Of a stretch of DNA of 64,000 nucleotides, positions 21,589 through 32,915 are shown piece by piece. This DNA comes from Paramecium octaurelia (lineage: Eukaryota > Ciliophora > Oligohymenophorea > Peniculida > Parameciidae). The position numbers were made by a program, and so were the translations under genes. Each line of letters starts with the position of its first letter. Position 1 is the stretch's first letter. The notes under the pieces are model-generated. The model was not told the DNA's origin. It did no database searches and saw only the letters and a program-made list of their open reading frames with translations. The stretch spans positions 227,546-291,545 of the forward strand of contig CAJJDP010000146.1 in assembly GCA_905182995.1 (NCBI GenBank), in the 5' to 3' direction.

Positions 21589-24082
21589 ATGCACCATTCT
21601 CAAGACTCCACACAGGTCGAAGATTTACCACTCAAAACTACAGCTGAACCGATCGAACCCAATCCATAGCACAAAGATAATGTCTATAAAATCATCGAAG
21701 AATTAGCAAAAGTAATTCCCCCTTACAATATAGTAATTACAATTTGAGTAGGAGAGAAATCTCCGTCTTCAAAAGGACAACACTGAGTTGCAAGATCAAA
21801 TACAATTACTACGTTCCAAACCAGCTGTGTAGATCCAATCCACCCACACATAGACTGAATTCTATCAAAAAGAATTAGAACAATTAAATACCAAAGAAGA
21901 TTCACAACTCAATATCTGCTCAAATTTATACTCTGACAATGATCCTGTCACCAGTCAAGAATCTCCAGCTAATTTAGATGACATAAATCCCAAGAAACCC
22001 GATCTTAGAATTGATGTTAACTGTGACCCTCAACCGCAACACAGTGCACCCAATAGCAATGTCAAAAAGTCATAAACATACCTCTAGGGCTTAACAAATA
22101 TCAAGTTAAGAGCTGCACTTACAGATGGAATTCCATAAAAAACAAATAGAATTGTATTAAAACAAATCATGTTATTAGAGCCAAAACAATGGTGAAAAAA
22201 ACACCTAATTACGAAAATCTTTGCAGCATAATTTTTAGAGTAATAAATCATCCATCACTGATATTGACCATCTAGAAGGATAGGAATTACAAGGAAACTC
22301 ATTTGGTAATTAATAGTGCATAGACTCAATCGAAGAGAATAGAATAGAAACTTAAGAGGTCTCCGTTTTGTAATAACCTACTTTGAATTTGTATGAACAA
22401 TTTTACATTTTGGGTTGTGAAAAAAAAGAATTCGGAGAATTTGAATAAGACCCTAATATTAAAGAGGGAATTCTACCTACGAATATCTTGTATAAAAGTG
22501 ATCAGTTAAACATGTATCTATCGTCTACTTTCCATTAGCTCTAAATATGAAGCGATTATCAATGGTTTTGTTTATCCATTTGGAAATCAAGTTCAAAAAA
22601 TAAAGCCCAATAATTAGTTTGAAAAATTGAAAGAGTATATCTATAATTCATTATTTCAGAATCATTTACTCTTGTAATAAGTACGAGTTATTGGACAAAT
22701 TTTAAGTGTTTGCCATTAAAAATCATGACAATCATGAAGATTTCGTTGAGTATACCAATCAGAAGTTAATGTTTCAGGCTAATCCTGAAAAGCTACTCTA
22801 TGGAATTTGCCTAACTGTCGACGATTACGTCGAAACTACTCCTGATCACATTGTTACAAATTTTGAAAACAGAAAGGACAGAGTTTTCTGGAAATACAAG
22901 AAAACTTATTGCTTCTTAACTTACTTCCCATTTTATGAATTATTCCAAGATCTACTCATTTCAATTATCTGTAATCAAGTATTTAGATTATTTAGAATTA
23001 ATTAAATTCAATAGATCAAATAGGTGGATGATGAATGTTACTGAAGAGAATGAAGTCCCTAAACAAATAGATGGTTAATAAATCATACTTGTATGCTATC
23101 ATTCATTATCATTTAGGAATTTCAAGATGAATTGACTAAATTCTTGAACGAAATCTAAGCCATCAAACCAGTGTAGGGTCATCAATTGCTAGAAGTCCAA
23201 ACACTGGCGAGCTTACTCAAGTATAAGATTCCAAATCAATAACAATTGGATATCGATTTGCGATTGTGGAGTGCAAATATCACCCTGTAAGTGTTAAATT
23301 ACAACGAAATCTTAACCATATTCTTAGCAATGATTTCTGAAATCTCGATTATATTTACGAGTTAAAATGGCAGCATCTTAACATCTATTGTGTATCATAT
23401 TTGACGCTAATTAGTCATTTTTTTCATCACTTAATCCGCCCATTGGAATGGACCCAAAAAATCATTTATAATGTATCTGAACAACTATTAACCTTGATTC
23501 AATCACCAGTTCCTGTGATTATTGGAGTCAATCTCCCAGAAACTGATTTCTAATAATTGGAACTTACTAGTCACTGCAATAATCACTTGTTCGTATTTTT
23601 GGATAGAGATAAAGAGAATAAGTTCCTACATATGCCTAGCACAGTTTTAGAATAAATACCCACCCCTTCTTTTGGTGGACTCTTACAAAAAATAGAGGAA
23701 ACCCTTGAAAATTAGAATAATTTGCGTAGTCTAAGGTAGAGTTATATATGTATTAATTAGTCCGAGTAAAAGACATTCCAATAAATTTGATGTTAAGAAG
23801 GCTATTAAATTTTACTTTGATGAAAACGATCAAAGAACAAGTAATACTGTACTAGAGTGTTTCAAGAAGATTATTAATGATTACATCATTTCCAAATTAC
23901 CACCTAATGATGAAGAAGTGCTTAAACAATAAGAATAGGCTTAAAAGGTTTTGGATGTTGGCTATATTAAATTTACCTTAACTTATGGGAATGAACCTAA
24001 GGATAGAAAGTTCATCGAAAAATTGTTCGAAACTCATTATTTTTAATATTTTGTATAACAACATTATGAAGCTTAAATGTGA
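21589..24082 (+). CDS. DENN-domain protein (predicted Rab GEF)
   Basis: 765 residues after eight introns of 22-26 nt. The first ~220 residues are acidic and glutamine-rich with a short coiled coil (QLQFEQERNLRLQKDNTELQ). Then comes a tripartite DENN module. uDENN: LYEQFYILGCEKKEFGEF, INGFVYPFGNQV and LLYGICLTVDDYVETTPDH, with CFLTYFPFYELFQDLL. cDENN: VLNYNEILTIFLAMISEISIIFTSQN and LIRPLEW. dDENN: SPVPVIIGVNLP and FVFLDRDKENKF. DENN proteins act as guanine-nucleotide exchange factors for Rab GTPases on endomembranes. Pairing with FAB1 at one promoter suggests co-expression for endosome or vacuole traffic. The subfamily could not be fixed. Confidence 0.85.
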
Positions 24083-24156
24083 TATAATGTGTCTATTTAT
24101 ATATTATTCTAAACAATAATAAATTATAAAAATACATATCTTAGAATCAAAAGTCA

Positions 24157-24644
24157 ATGTCAATTTTCAGTCTCATTAAGTAGATATAATCACAGAATAA
24201 ATATCGTTACTCATGGACCCTCAAATTAAATTAGAAAATTGAAACCTATAAGGAGTAGAACATATAATCAACTAAGTATAGAAGAATTTAGAACCAACAG
24301 GTTTATTTTAACTAATAGGAATAGTAAAAGAATAAATTTAATTTTAGATTATTTTTATACTACAATAAGACAAGGGATTTATTTTGTGAGACTTACAGAT
24401 TTAGAACTCTACAGTATGTAAATTATGGCTTTAATATTGCTGAGGGAGTATCTTTTACTTTTTTGGCTTGTTTAATTTTAGCCTTCATACCTATGTGAAT
24501 CCTAACATTATCAGTATAACAGGATGGTATGTACTCGACAACTTAGTTATACTTATTATCCCTTGGGTTTTGAAGACACAATTATATTATAAAGTGAGTA
24601 TTAATTTTAGAGAATTTGCATTAATATATATATTTATTAATAAT
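24157..24644 (+). CDS. Possible small protein, unknown
   Basis: A frame starting at ATG 24157 (MSIFSLIKQIQSQNKYRYS) stays open through TYRFRTLQYVNYGFNIAEG. If a 34-nt GTATCT...TTTTAG intron is removed near 24449-24482, it continues as CESQHYQYNRMVCTRQLSYT...GFEDTIIL up to a TGA that overlaps the next gene's ATG. The alternative unspliced frame reads as membrane helices (ISITGWYVLDNLVILIIPWV). Neither version matches a family, and overlap with the next start codon is unusual, so the model is weak. Confidence 0.25.
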
Positions 24645-24970
24645 GAGTGTAGAAAAAGATTTCTAATATGACATTCACGATGTTCAAAATATCAAGACTG
24701 CCTTCTTGGATTTACAATAGGAAGAGAGCACTGGATTTAGATTGGGATTTGGAACAGCAATTTTATCGTACTTTTTGTTAAGGAGATTTACATACTTAAG
24801 AACAGGACCAAGGTATTTTTAGTAAATATTTTAGATTCGTTGGATCAATGATATTTGGTTCATAAGTCTATGGATTTTACACACACAGATCAAGAGCCTA
24901 TTATGATTATGTTGCTTAATAGGTAAATTTACATGCTTCAGAAGCAATCAATCAATGTTTAGGACATTGA
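24643..24970 (+). CDS. Small membrane protein, 101 residues
   Basis: One 22-nt intron (GTATTTTTAGTAAATATTTTAG). Codons after splicing give an exact frame to TGA 24968-24970. An amphipathic N-terminus (MSVEKDFQYDIHDVQNIKTA) leads into GFRLGFGTAILSYFLLRR and FVGSMIFGSQVYGFYTHRS, two short hydrophobic segments separated by basic residues. The build recalls small mitochondrial inner-membrane or OCIA-like proteins, but I do not recognise a family. It is convergent with the RSPH9 gene (54 bp between stops). Confidence 0.6.
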
Positions 24971-25024
24971 CCTATATAATAATAATAATAAAACACATAA
25001 CAAAATATATTATAATGTTGGAAA

Positions 25025-25942
25025 TCATAATAAAAATTCAAAATCCGAATTTTTAATCCCATCCCCAAAATAAGCATATCCAAATGTATAGTCATTATTG
25101 TAACTCAAATATCCTGGCCAAATTAAGTTCCTAATTGTGATCTAAAAATTAAATTGTGATTTACATTTCTTTTAGTGGAATCAGTCTGAACAGACCATTA
25201 ATTATAAGGTGTATCGTCAACTAAAGAATCTAGGAAATCAGGTCTAAATAGTGCTTCATCACGAGCTATAAATGATATCAATATTGCAAACCTATGAGAT
25301 CTTGCTTATCCTTTCTGATGGGTTATCTGAAATGCTAGTAATTTTTCAATTCCGCAGCTACTCCCTTGAATGTTGTCTTGATTAATTCATGGGTTGGAGT
25401 CAACCTGTATGATCCAACTGGAATTGAGGCACATTGAAATTCAATCGATTAAACTACATAGGACAATCTCTCCAATTCTGAGAAATTTTTAGCTGGCAGT
25501 TACGCAGGAATTTCTAGCGAGTCCTCAAAATTAATTTCTTCGTCTGTTCTAAATACTATGTGTTCATGCTATCCTGTAAAGGGATCTCTTAAAGTTTCAG
25601 CTCTTTGGGCAAATTCTTCATTATATTTTGGTAATTCTGCAAAATGATAATTATTGGAACTTCATTAAAAATGGATGTTTTTGTACCTCCAAAAGAATTT
25701 TTTCAACGGGAATTCGTACTGTCCCTTGTATTGAATTCCAAGAGCTATGTAATAGTCTTTTTCTACTCCCTCAACTCTGCCCCAAAATAGAACTTCATCA
25801 AAAACATAATGTTCTTGGATCTTAAGGATTGCCAATTGTATCCTCATTCTGTTTGTATTAATAAAATGGAGTACCTCTCTTCAAGATTGAGGGTCTGGCC
25901 GATTTGTTGTACAAATTTCAAATCGTTGAATGAAATATTCAT
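25025..25942 (-). CDS. RSPH9: Radial spoke head protein 9
   Basis: 271 residues (the human protein is about the same length), four introns (26, 27, 26 and 23 nt; one starts GTTT and one ends AAG). RSPH9 is a core subunit of the radial spoke head in motile cilia. Diagnostic blocks are VFDEVLFWGRVEGVEKDYYI, then YEFPLKKFFW followed by SSNNYHFAELPKYNEEF, and the C-terminal ITIRNLIWPGYLSYNNDYTF then GYAYFGDGIKNSDFEFLL. The second intron (27 nt) splits the FFW/SSN junction exactly where the family is continuous. Its start codon lies 11 bp from that of importin alpha on the other strand. Confidence 0.93.
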
Positions 25943-25953
25943 TATAATAATTA
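25943..25953. promoter_or_regulatory. 11-bp divergent intergenic region, RSPH9 / importin alpha
   Basis: Only 11 bp (AATAATTAATT-like, all A/T) separate the two ATG codons. The genes must share leader or promoter space, with regulatory sequence inside coding DNA or extremely short 5' UTRs. If the importin gene starts at a later ATG the gap would be larger, but the IBB domain supports ATG 25954. Confidence 0.65.
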
Positions 25954-27410
25954 ATGCTTAAATTAAAGAGGGAGTATTTTAGAAATTCCATTCAAAAATC
26001 TGCGAGGGAAGAGATCTTCAAAAAGAAAAGGATTATAACTAACAGCAATCACAATTATGAAAGCAATCCATTTAATGAGAGTAATGAATATATTTGAAAT
26101 CAAAGAGTTAAATCAATTATTTGAATCTGGATTAACAATCTCTGAAATCGCTCACAAGCTGGAAGAATTATATGAGGAGTACAAATTATTCCCAGAACGA
26201 AATACCCTAGTACATCAACATAAATTACATTTAGGTTCTCTCATAAATTAAAATTTTAAGCATGAAGGTGGCTTCAATGAAGGTTCAAGAGTACATCAAT
26301 GACTTTTACAACTCCATTAAAAGTAACTATCTTCTCTAAGTAAGACAATTTAATGCCCGAATTGATTAAGTACTGCTCTCCCACTTACGCAGATGATGTC
26401 AACACAGTGGAGTTAACAAACAACAGTTTGTGGATTTTGATCAACCTAACACTGGCAGACGATTGCGTCAATTATTTATTGGATTACGGGAATGGCCATT
26501 TCCTGAACCAAATCAACCTTCTCATTAAATCAAAATATGAAGTCATCTTACATAGAGTTTTTGAATTGATTTACAACATGACAGTCGAAGAACAAGCCTG
26601 CGATCGAATTCTTCTCGATTCAAATTTCTACGAAGCATTCCTATATCGTTTGAAAAGACAGAATTCAGAAATGATTATGAATCTAGCAGCCTCCATAATC
26701 AAGAACTTTTGCTCCAACTCTAGAAATGAGAATTTTCAAAAAATCTTAGACTTTATATTCAATTGTATCAGATTTGAGAGCGTAAATGGACTCTGCGAAA
26801 TGATTAAAGATTATAATTGCGCACAATTCTTAACTATTTACAGAGCCTTTTGCATGAAATTGTTTTCCAACCCCAATCATTCAATTAACTTTATCAACTA
26901 TCTCTCAGGTCACCAATCCGACGAAGTCCTTGATGTATGTACCATGATTTATATGTATAGCTATTACTTGGTTATCCAATTGTGGATGAATTGTTCCGAA
27001 TCAAGAACTCTAATCATTAGGTCAAGGTCTATTCTACGTTCTCTAATTTGGCCACACATCGAGGATTTCATAATGAATTGAGAGTGCTCTTTCAAGGCAT
27101 TTATGAGCAGTATGAGAAGGCAGATCTTAAAATGAAATTGGAATTAGGCTATTTTGTGTCCACTTACATTGTCAATTGTGATCCCACATTTTATGGGGAC
27201 TTAATCAACAATGGAGTCATCAATCTATTAGTGGACTTCTTTAGAGAGATCTATGATCCAAATGCTATCTATTTGGCTTTAAAAGCAGTACTTCACTTAT
27301 TTATTGATGAGAATTCAAAATAAATATTTGAAAAATTAGGGGGTTTCAAACATTTGGAAAAACTCAGATAAAATGACCATATAATTCAATTAGCATCCAC
27401 ATTATAATGA
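25954..27410 (+). CDS. Importin alpha-like karyopherin
   Basis: 452 residues, four introns (25, 25, 22 and 26 nt). The N-terminus MLKLKREYFRNSIQKSAREE with IFKKKR is an importin-beta-binding (IBB) segment. Armadillo repeats follow, including NNLMPELIKYCSPTYADDV, TNNSLWILINLTLADD and LINNGVINLLVDFF with YLALKAVLHLFIDENSK. The last repeat ends GGFKHLEKLRQNDHIIQLA, the usual importin-alpha tail. It carries nuclear-localisation cargo with importin beta. It is shorter than the usual ~520 residues, and several concave-face Trp/Asn positions are changed (for example WILINL instead of WALTNI), so cargo choice may be specialised. The stop is 36 bp before the MORN gene. Confidence 0.85.
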
Positions 27411-27446
27411 ATTTATAATTGATAGTTATAATTTAATTTATCATTA

Positions 27447-29538
27447 ATGTCTAGACAAGAATTTCAAAATTGTAACTCATAGTTATCAGCCACATCCTTC
27501 AAACAGGAGTCCGAATATTCCCTTTACTAGAAAGTTATCTTAGGAGATGGTGTATTTTGTGCCTGAATTATTAGATTCCATATATCAGGGAGAATGGAAA
27601 AACAATTAGAGGTACGGCAAAGGAATTCAAATATATCCAAATGGTAATTTAGCCAATCTAAAAAAGGTATTATTTTTGAAGGATATTGGGAAGATCATAA
27701 AACAGTCGGAAAAGTAATCAAAATTGATGGCGAGATCATAGATTGCATTATAGAGAACAATCAAATCGTTTAGAGTTCAAAAACCATCCCACAAGAAGAT
27801 TTAGACCATTTACTTAATCAATCATTGGATAAAATTTACACTTCTGACAAGCTCACATAACTAATACAAACAAAATTTAACTTTTAACGCTTCATTTCAG
27901 AAGAGATTGAATTTGATGGCCAAATACTGGATGATATGAGACATGGCTTAGGTATTGCTAAATTTTAAGATGGTATGTAAAAAAATTTAAGCAAAATTAG
28001 GTTCTGTTTTTGAAGGTCAGTGGAAGTACAATAAGCAACATGGATTTGGAAAGAAAACTTATTAGAACGGAGATATTTATTGTGGTTATTGGCATGAAGG
28101 GGATATTTTTGGATTTGGAGAATACTTTTACTAATAAGGTGCCACTTATATTGGATATTGGAAAAATAGCGTTAAACATATTTACGGGAAAGAATCTTGG
28201 ATCGATGGAGCCTCTTATGAGGGTGAATACTATGAAGGGAAGAAGAATGGGAAAGGCAAATTAGTTTTCCAAGATGGATCCTATTATGAAGGAGAATTTG
28301 AAATGGATGACATACATGGATATGGCTAACATCATTGGACCGATGGGAGAAGCTATGTAGGCGAATGGGTCTATAATAAGATGTGGGGAATGGGCAAGAC
28401 TATTTGGGCAGATGGTAGATCATATGAAGGAGGGTAAGAAGACTAGAGTTATAATAGTTACATGGATGATAAAAAATAAGGATTAGGAACATTTATTTGG
28501 AATGATGGTAGGAAATATATTGGAGAGTGGAAACATGGAAAACAACATGGAATTGGATTGTACTAGGCTCCTTCTGGTGAATATAGATACGGAGAGTGGG
28601 CAGAAGGGAAGCGGGTTAAATGGTTAGACTTATAAGAGGACAAGGCGATAATTGACAATTTTTTGCATAAGAACACTGAAATCGAACACAGGAATGGATC
28701 GATTTACAATAGTCATATCACTGATTCATCTATGAATGGCAGTGATAGATCTCATGGCAAGAAGGTGTATTAGTTAACATTGTCAGACAGTAAATATTAA
28801 GTGAATGATTAGAGAGTATATACATAGGAGAGCTATTTCAGTAGAAGAGGGAAGGATAGGGGAAATTGATATGGAAAGATGGTAAATTAATGAATGATAA
28901 AATTATTTAGGATCAATTTATGATGGAGAGTGGAAGGATGATGAATGTAATGGATATGGAAGATATATTAGTTGCGAAGGTGATGTGTATGAAGGGGAAT
29001 GGAAACATGATAAGGCTAATGGACATGGAGTATTTACTAACAGCGACGGTGTAGTTTATGAAGGTAATTGGAAAAATGATAAATAAAATGGATATGGCAA
29101 ATAAAAATGGCCAGATGGACTCTATTATGAAGGATAATTCCTGGAGGGGAAAAAGCAAGGCCTTGGAAAGTTGATATAACCGGATGGGTCCTATTATTAA
29201 GGAACTTTTGTGAACAACTAAATTGATGGAGAGGGTTTACAAGTGAATATTGACGGATCTCGCTATGAAGGGTCTTTTAAGAAGGGGATGAAGCATGGAA
29301 GAGGAACTCTGATAAGTCCGGATGGGAACATATTTATTGGAAAGTAAAGTGAAAATCATGTAAGTTTAGTTTTGAGTTAGACAAACAAGTTGGAGAAGGA
29401 AGGGTGGAATATCACAATGGCAAGTTATTTTTTGGAGAATGGTTGAATGGGGAGCGTCATGGTAAAGGAAAATACATTTACAAGGATGGCAGAGTCATTA
29501 ATTGTATGTGGTATAAAGGATTGAAGATAGAAAAATGA
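27447..29538 (+). CDS. MORN-repeat protein, 645 residues
   Basis: Six introns (25, 23, 28, 23, 29 and 26 nt), exact frame. The body is nearly all MORN repeats (pattern YxGxWxxxxxHGxGxxxxxDG), for example SIYQGEWKNNQRYGKG, ATYIGYWKNSVKHIYG, SYEGEYYEGKKNGKGKL, SYVGEWVYNKMWGMGKT, KYIGEWKHGKQHGIGL, SIYDGEWKDDECNGYGR and VVYEGNWKNDKQNGYG; I count roughly 18. MORN arrays are rods that bind lipids or proteins and occur in radial-spoke, cortical and junctional proteins. A Ser/His-rich insert (HKNTEIEHRNGSIYNSHITD) splits the array in two. Cilia or cortex is the likely site, supported only by family habit and by RSPH9 nearby. Confidence 0.9.
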
Positions 29539-29601
29539 TAACATATATATTTTACACAGTTTTTTTGCTACTCAAAAAAAAGATTTGTATTAATATTTAA
29601 T

Positions 29602-30580
29602 ATGGCCACAAAAAGAAAGTATTAGAGGATTGTTGTTGACGATTAAAAGCCTAATCCTAATGTGATTAGAGTAGCAACAAAAGCTTAATTGTCAAGTCAA
29701 GTCAGAAAGGCTCTATGGCTTTTGTAAGGTCCTCGTAGAGAAGATCAACCTCCCGTTGAAGATACTATCTTCATCACAGCTATTGAAAATGCCATCTCCA
29801 AAGCCGTCATCATTGCTGAAGTTGTTAGAAGAAGAATTGCTGGAATATATTAAATAAACAAAATCTAGGCTGTTCAGATTAATGAAGAATACGAACCATT
29901 AGAGGAAGGACTAGTGAAAGTCAAAGTCACTAAAAATTTGGCTTCCCTCCAAATCAAACTAACCAAGACACCAACTGAATAAGACAGAAAAGAGCCTGGA
30001 TTCCTTGTATATAATTAATTTTTTATATTAGGAACCCTTACCTGCTGATCAAGTCCAACCAACCAGAGAAAGAAATGACAGATAAAGAAGCGGAAGCAGA
30101 AGACCAAGAAATGACAGCTAAAGAAATAAAGGAGAAAGAAGAGATAATAGAGATAATAGAGATAATAGGGATAATAGAGATAACAGAGACAGAAGAGATA
30201 ATAGAGATAGAAGAGAAAACAGAGATAATAGAGACAACAGAGATAATAGAGATAGAAGAGATAATAGAGATAACAGAGATAATAGAGATAACAAAGACAA
30301 TAGAGATAGAAGAGATAATAGAGACAGAAGAGAAAACAGAGATAACAGAGATAACAGAGACAACAGAGACAACAGGGATAATAGAGATAATAGAGATAAT
30401 AGAAATAATAGAGATAATAGAAATTATAAAGATAATAGAGAAGACAGAGACAACAATAGAGAGGAGAGAAGAGATCAAAACACATAAAAAAAAAACAACA
30501 ATCCATAGAATGAGACCAACAATGAAAAACCTGCAGGATAAAAAACAAGAGGAGGTCCAAGATCAGCATAATAAGCTTGA
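29602..30580 (+). CDS. Alba protein with Arg-Asp-Asn repeat tail
   Basis: 317 residues, one 25-nt intron (GTATATAATT...TATTAG, starting at about 30008). The N-terminal ~110 residues form an Alba domain: NVIRVATKAQLSSQVRKALW, TIFITAIENAISKAVIIAEV and VRRRIAGIYQINKIQAVQI, which correspond to the RNA/DNA-binding strands and the helix with its basic end. Alba proteins bind DNA or mRNA; eukaryotic forms often end in RGG boxes. Here the tail instead is about 100 residues of RDN, RDR and REN triplets (nucleotides ~30136-30450), then a short RGG-like piece (TRGGPRSAQQA). The repeat codons GAT AAT AGA / GAC AAC AGA vary synonymously, so the peptide is probably under selection. RNA-granule or chromatin binding is inferred. 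Confidence 0.9.
30136..30450 (+). repeat. 9-bp coding microsatellite (Arg-Asp-Asn units)
   Basis: About 30 imperfect tandem units of AGAGATAAT-type sequence within the Alba gene. Because of the 9-bp period most reading frames stay open on both strands. The other-frame ORFs are shadows. Confidence 0.9.
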
Positions 30581-30634
30581 GTATCAACAATATAGAATAA
30601 AATAAAAGGATATTTAATAACATCTTATAAATCC

Positions 30635-31659
30635 TCATTGCTTAAAATATACTATGATGCAGGTCATATTATCGCATCCAGTACCATCTTTAATAAATAT
30701 TATTATTAATACTTGATGTATCCTTTGCAATCACAGAATCAAGTAATCCTTCTGCTGCAATACAAATATCTTCTCTCGTCACCACTTACTTCAACTGAGA
30801 ATTAACATAATCGATTATTTATTTGTGACTCCAAATTTCAAAAACTCCATCACATCCCATTAATAAGAACCTCGATCTTAGTAATATAATGATTACTTGT
30901 CATTTGCTTGAATTTCCTCTACTCTAACATCTGGTACTGCTATAATTACTTATTCATCTTATCTAAATTTCTCGTCTTTTTTATATTCTAAATCTCCAAT
31001 AGCTCTACTCAAAGATAAACTTCCTTTTCTTATACTAAAATATACCGTTTGTTCTTCCATTTTACACAAAACCTCCAGCTCTTTCAATCCTTTATTTTTC
31101 TTTTTCATCATCTGGTTTATGATCTTTGCTCAAATCCAAAGGATTATTGTCTCTGCATAGCATTGCTCTTGAATCTCCAGCATTAGCCAGATAGATAGTC
31201 TTATCTACAATCAAAGCGACATTGGCAGTTGCTCCAGCTTATAATTCTATAACATATGAATTTTTAAATTGTTACCATCGCCACTTCCTTTAATTTTTAT
31301 TAGCTCTTCTTGGCCTTGTGGTTGGAATAATAATTCATCAATTTTCAAGAAGGTATCAATTAAGGCTTACTTATAGTTTTTCTTTTTGTAATTTGGATTT
31401 TTCAATAACTCTTCTTGAAAATGTTTTTCAGCATAGATAGCTACTTCTTTCCCTCCATGACCATCAAACACAGCAAATAAAGATACTCCTGGCTCAATAT
31501 CCAATTATGAAATATGAGCATCCTCCATGTTGTTTCTCCAGCCTTATCGAAATATACAATAATGTTACCTTGCATATGGGTTGCAGCAAAGATGAATTTC
31601 TCATTTTCTCCTTGATATGTTTCTTTCTAAGTGTTCGGTGTTGTAAGATAGGGACCCAT
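30635..31659 (-). CDS. PP2C-family Ser/Thr protein phosphatase
   Basis: 300 residues, five introns (26, 29, 22, 20 and 25 nt; the 20-nt one is the shortest I accept here). Metal- and phosphate-binding motifs of PP2C appear in order: [50 protein letters not shown] then [39 protein letters not shown] and [14 protein letters not shown]. All the acidic metal ligands (ED, DG, D in GCDG, GCDN) are present, so it should be active. The N-terminal MGPY has a glycine after Met but no clear myristoylation serine. The start is supported by the PP2C-typical spacing to MEDAHI. Confidence 0.95.
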
Positions 31660-32568
31660 TTAATTTATTTTAATTTATTTTTTTGTTTAATCAATTTCTA
31701 TCAACTTTTTTACCTATTCTATAATGAAAAGAATTCTATTTATGAATTATTCATGTTGAATCATCACTATTCATGTACAATATTTGAGGTAATCCACTTA
31801 AGACATTAACTTTTTCAGATAGAGATTAATATGAATGGGGTTTTAATTGTGCTTGAATTATAAATGGAATTTGGGATTGTTAATTGAAAAATTGAGAAGG
31901 AGTCATTTTATTATTTTTACTCTTTTATCGAGTTTATTAATTTCTTATGAAATGAATAAATTTCTCATAATTGCATAATTGTATAATTTTGTAATTACAA
32001 TCATAATTAAAAAATTAAATAAATTATATATTTATAAATCAACAGCAGACTAAATCAATTATTTTATCAAAATGTGATTGAGTAAAAATTTGTAAATGTT
32101 CATTTATTGACAATTTACCCATCAATTTAGTACAATTAATAATAATTTTAGTATTTCTTCACTCCAAAAAATTTTAGGGTTTTACAATAATTTATATAAT
32201 TTATTACTTTAAAATAGAATGCTCTTTTCAATTCTTGTATTTTATTATTATTATTATTTTAAGATGAATTTTATTTTACTCTAAAGGAAGAAGTTAAAAC
32301 ACTCCATTTTAAGTTATATTAATGTTAATTTGAAAGTAATAATTTCAAATATCATTTTCCGTAGAATGAGAAGCATAAGAAATTCTATAATTTCTGTTGA
32401 ACCTAATAAGTCTTCATTTTGCATTGCCATTGACATAGCAATTAAAAAGATACTTATTAGTTCGAGAACATTATTCTTATTATTTATAAATTAATGTGAA
32501 AAATATTGTTTACAAGAGATTGAAATTCATAGTTGAAAAAAGAAGTTTTGAAATAAAATTTGTTAATC
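31660..32568. other. AT-rich interval, one doubtful small ORF
   Basis: Mostly A/T. A minus-strand frame at 31751-31906 (51 codons, MTPSQFFNQQSQIPFII...) looks mildly coding but has no family. The rest shows nothing. Confidence 0.4.
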
Positions 32569-32915
32569 TCAAACACTCTTCGACTCCGGTATGGTATGGC
32601 TAGTAGCTTTTACGATTTCTCCAGCTAATTTTGATATTAAGCTGAATGATCTGTTAGTGTTATTTATTTTCTAAAATCCACACCTTTGGTTGGACTTGTA
32701 TTGTATATTCTGTAGAATAACATTGCATCTATGCTGACTGATAACAGTCTTGGCAGCGGCATAGTTTATTTTGAGCTGTTTAGCAGCCTATTTTTAGAAT
32801 TAAATAATACATGTTTTATTTTGATTCCTTGATGGAACACGAGCTTGACAAGGTTCTGTCTTTTAATTTTTGAGACTTTCTCATATGGCCTTTTGGTGGA
32901 AGAATCTTTTTTCAT
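32569..32915 (-). CDS. Small helix-turn-helix protein
   Basis: 107 residues with one 23-nt intron (GTATTATTTAATTCTAAAAATAG) that exactly restores the frame. After a basic start (MKKDSSTKRPYEKVSKIKR) comes QNLVKLVFHQGIKIKHAAKQ then LKINYAAAKTVISQH. This matches the small HTH/Psq pattern 'LV..G..IK.AA..L.INY.TAKTI' found in short eukaryotic DNA-binding proteins and transposase N-termini. The C-terminus, RSFSLISKLAGEIVKATSHT, is unrecognised. It may be a small transcription factor or a relic of a domesticated transposase DNA-binding domain. Confidence 0.6.

Noticed and set aside
22965..22989. A 16-nt intron in the DENN gene
   Set aside because: Extending to the next TAG gives a 25-nt intron of normal size with the same frame result.
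29342..29382. A 17-nt intron near the end of the MORN gene
   Set aside because: A 26-nt GTAAAG...TTTAG intron slightly upstream restores the frame and is of ordinary length.
30118..30372. Long minus-strand frames of Leu-Leu-Ser / Ser-Ile-Ile repeats
   Set aside because: They are shadows of the 9-bp repeat that encodes the Arg-Asp-Asn tail of the Alba protein on the plus strand. A repeat with period divisible by three keeps most frames open.
30136..30450. Possible CRISPR-like or satellite array
   Set aside because: Units are 9 bp with no spacers and lie in frame within a gene; they are a coding repeat.
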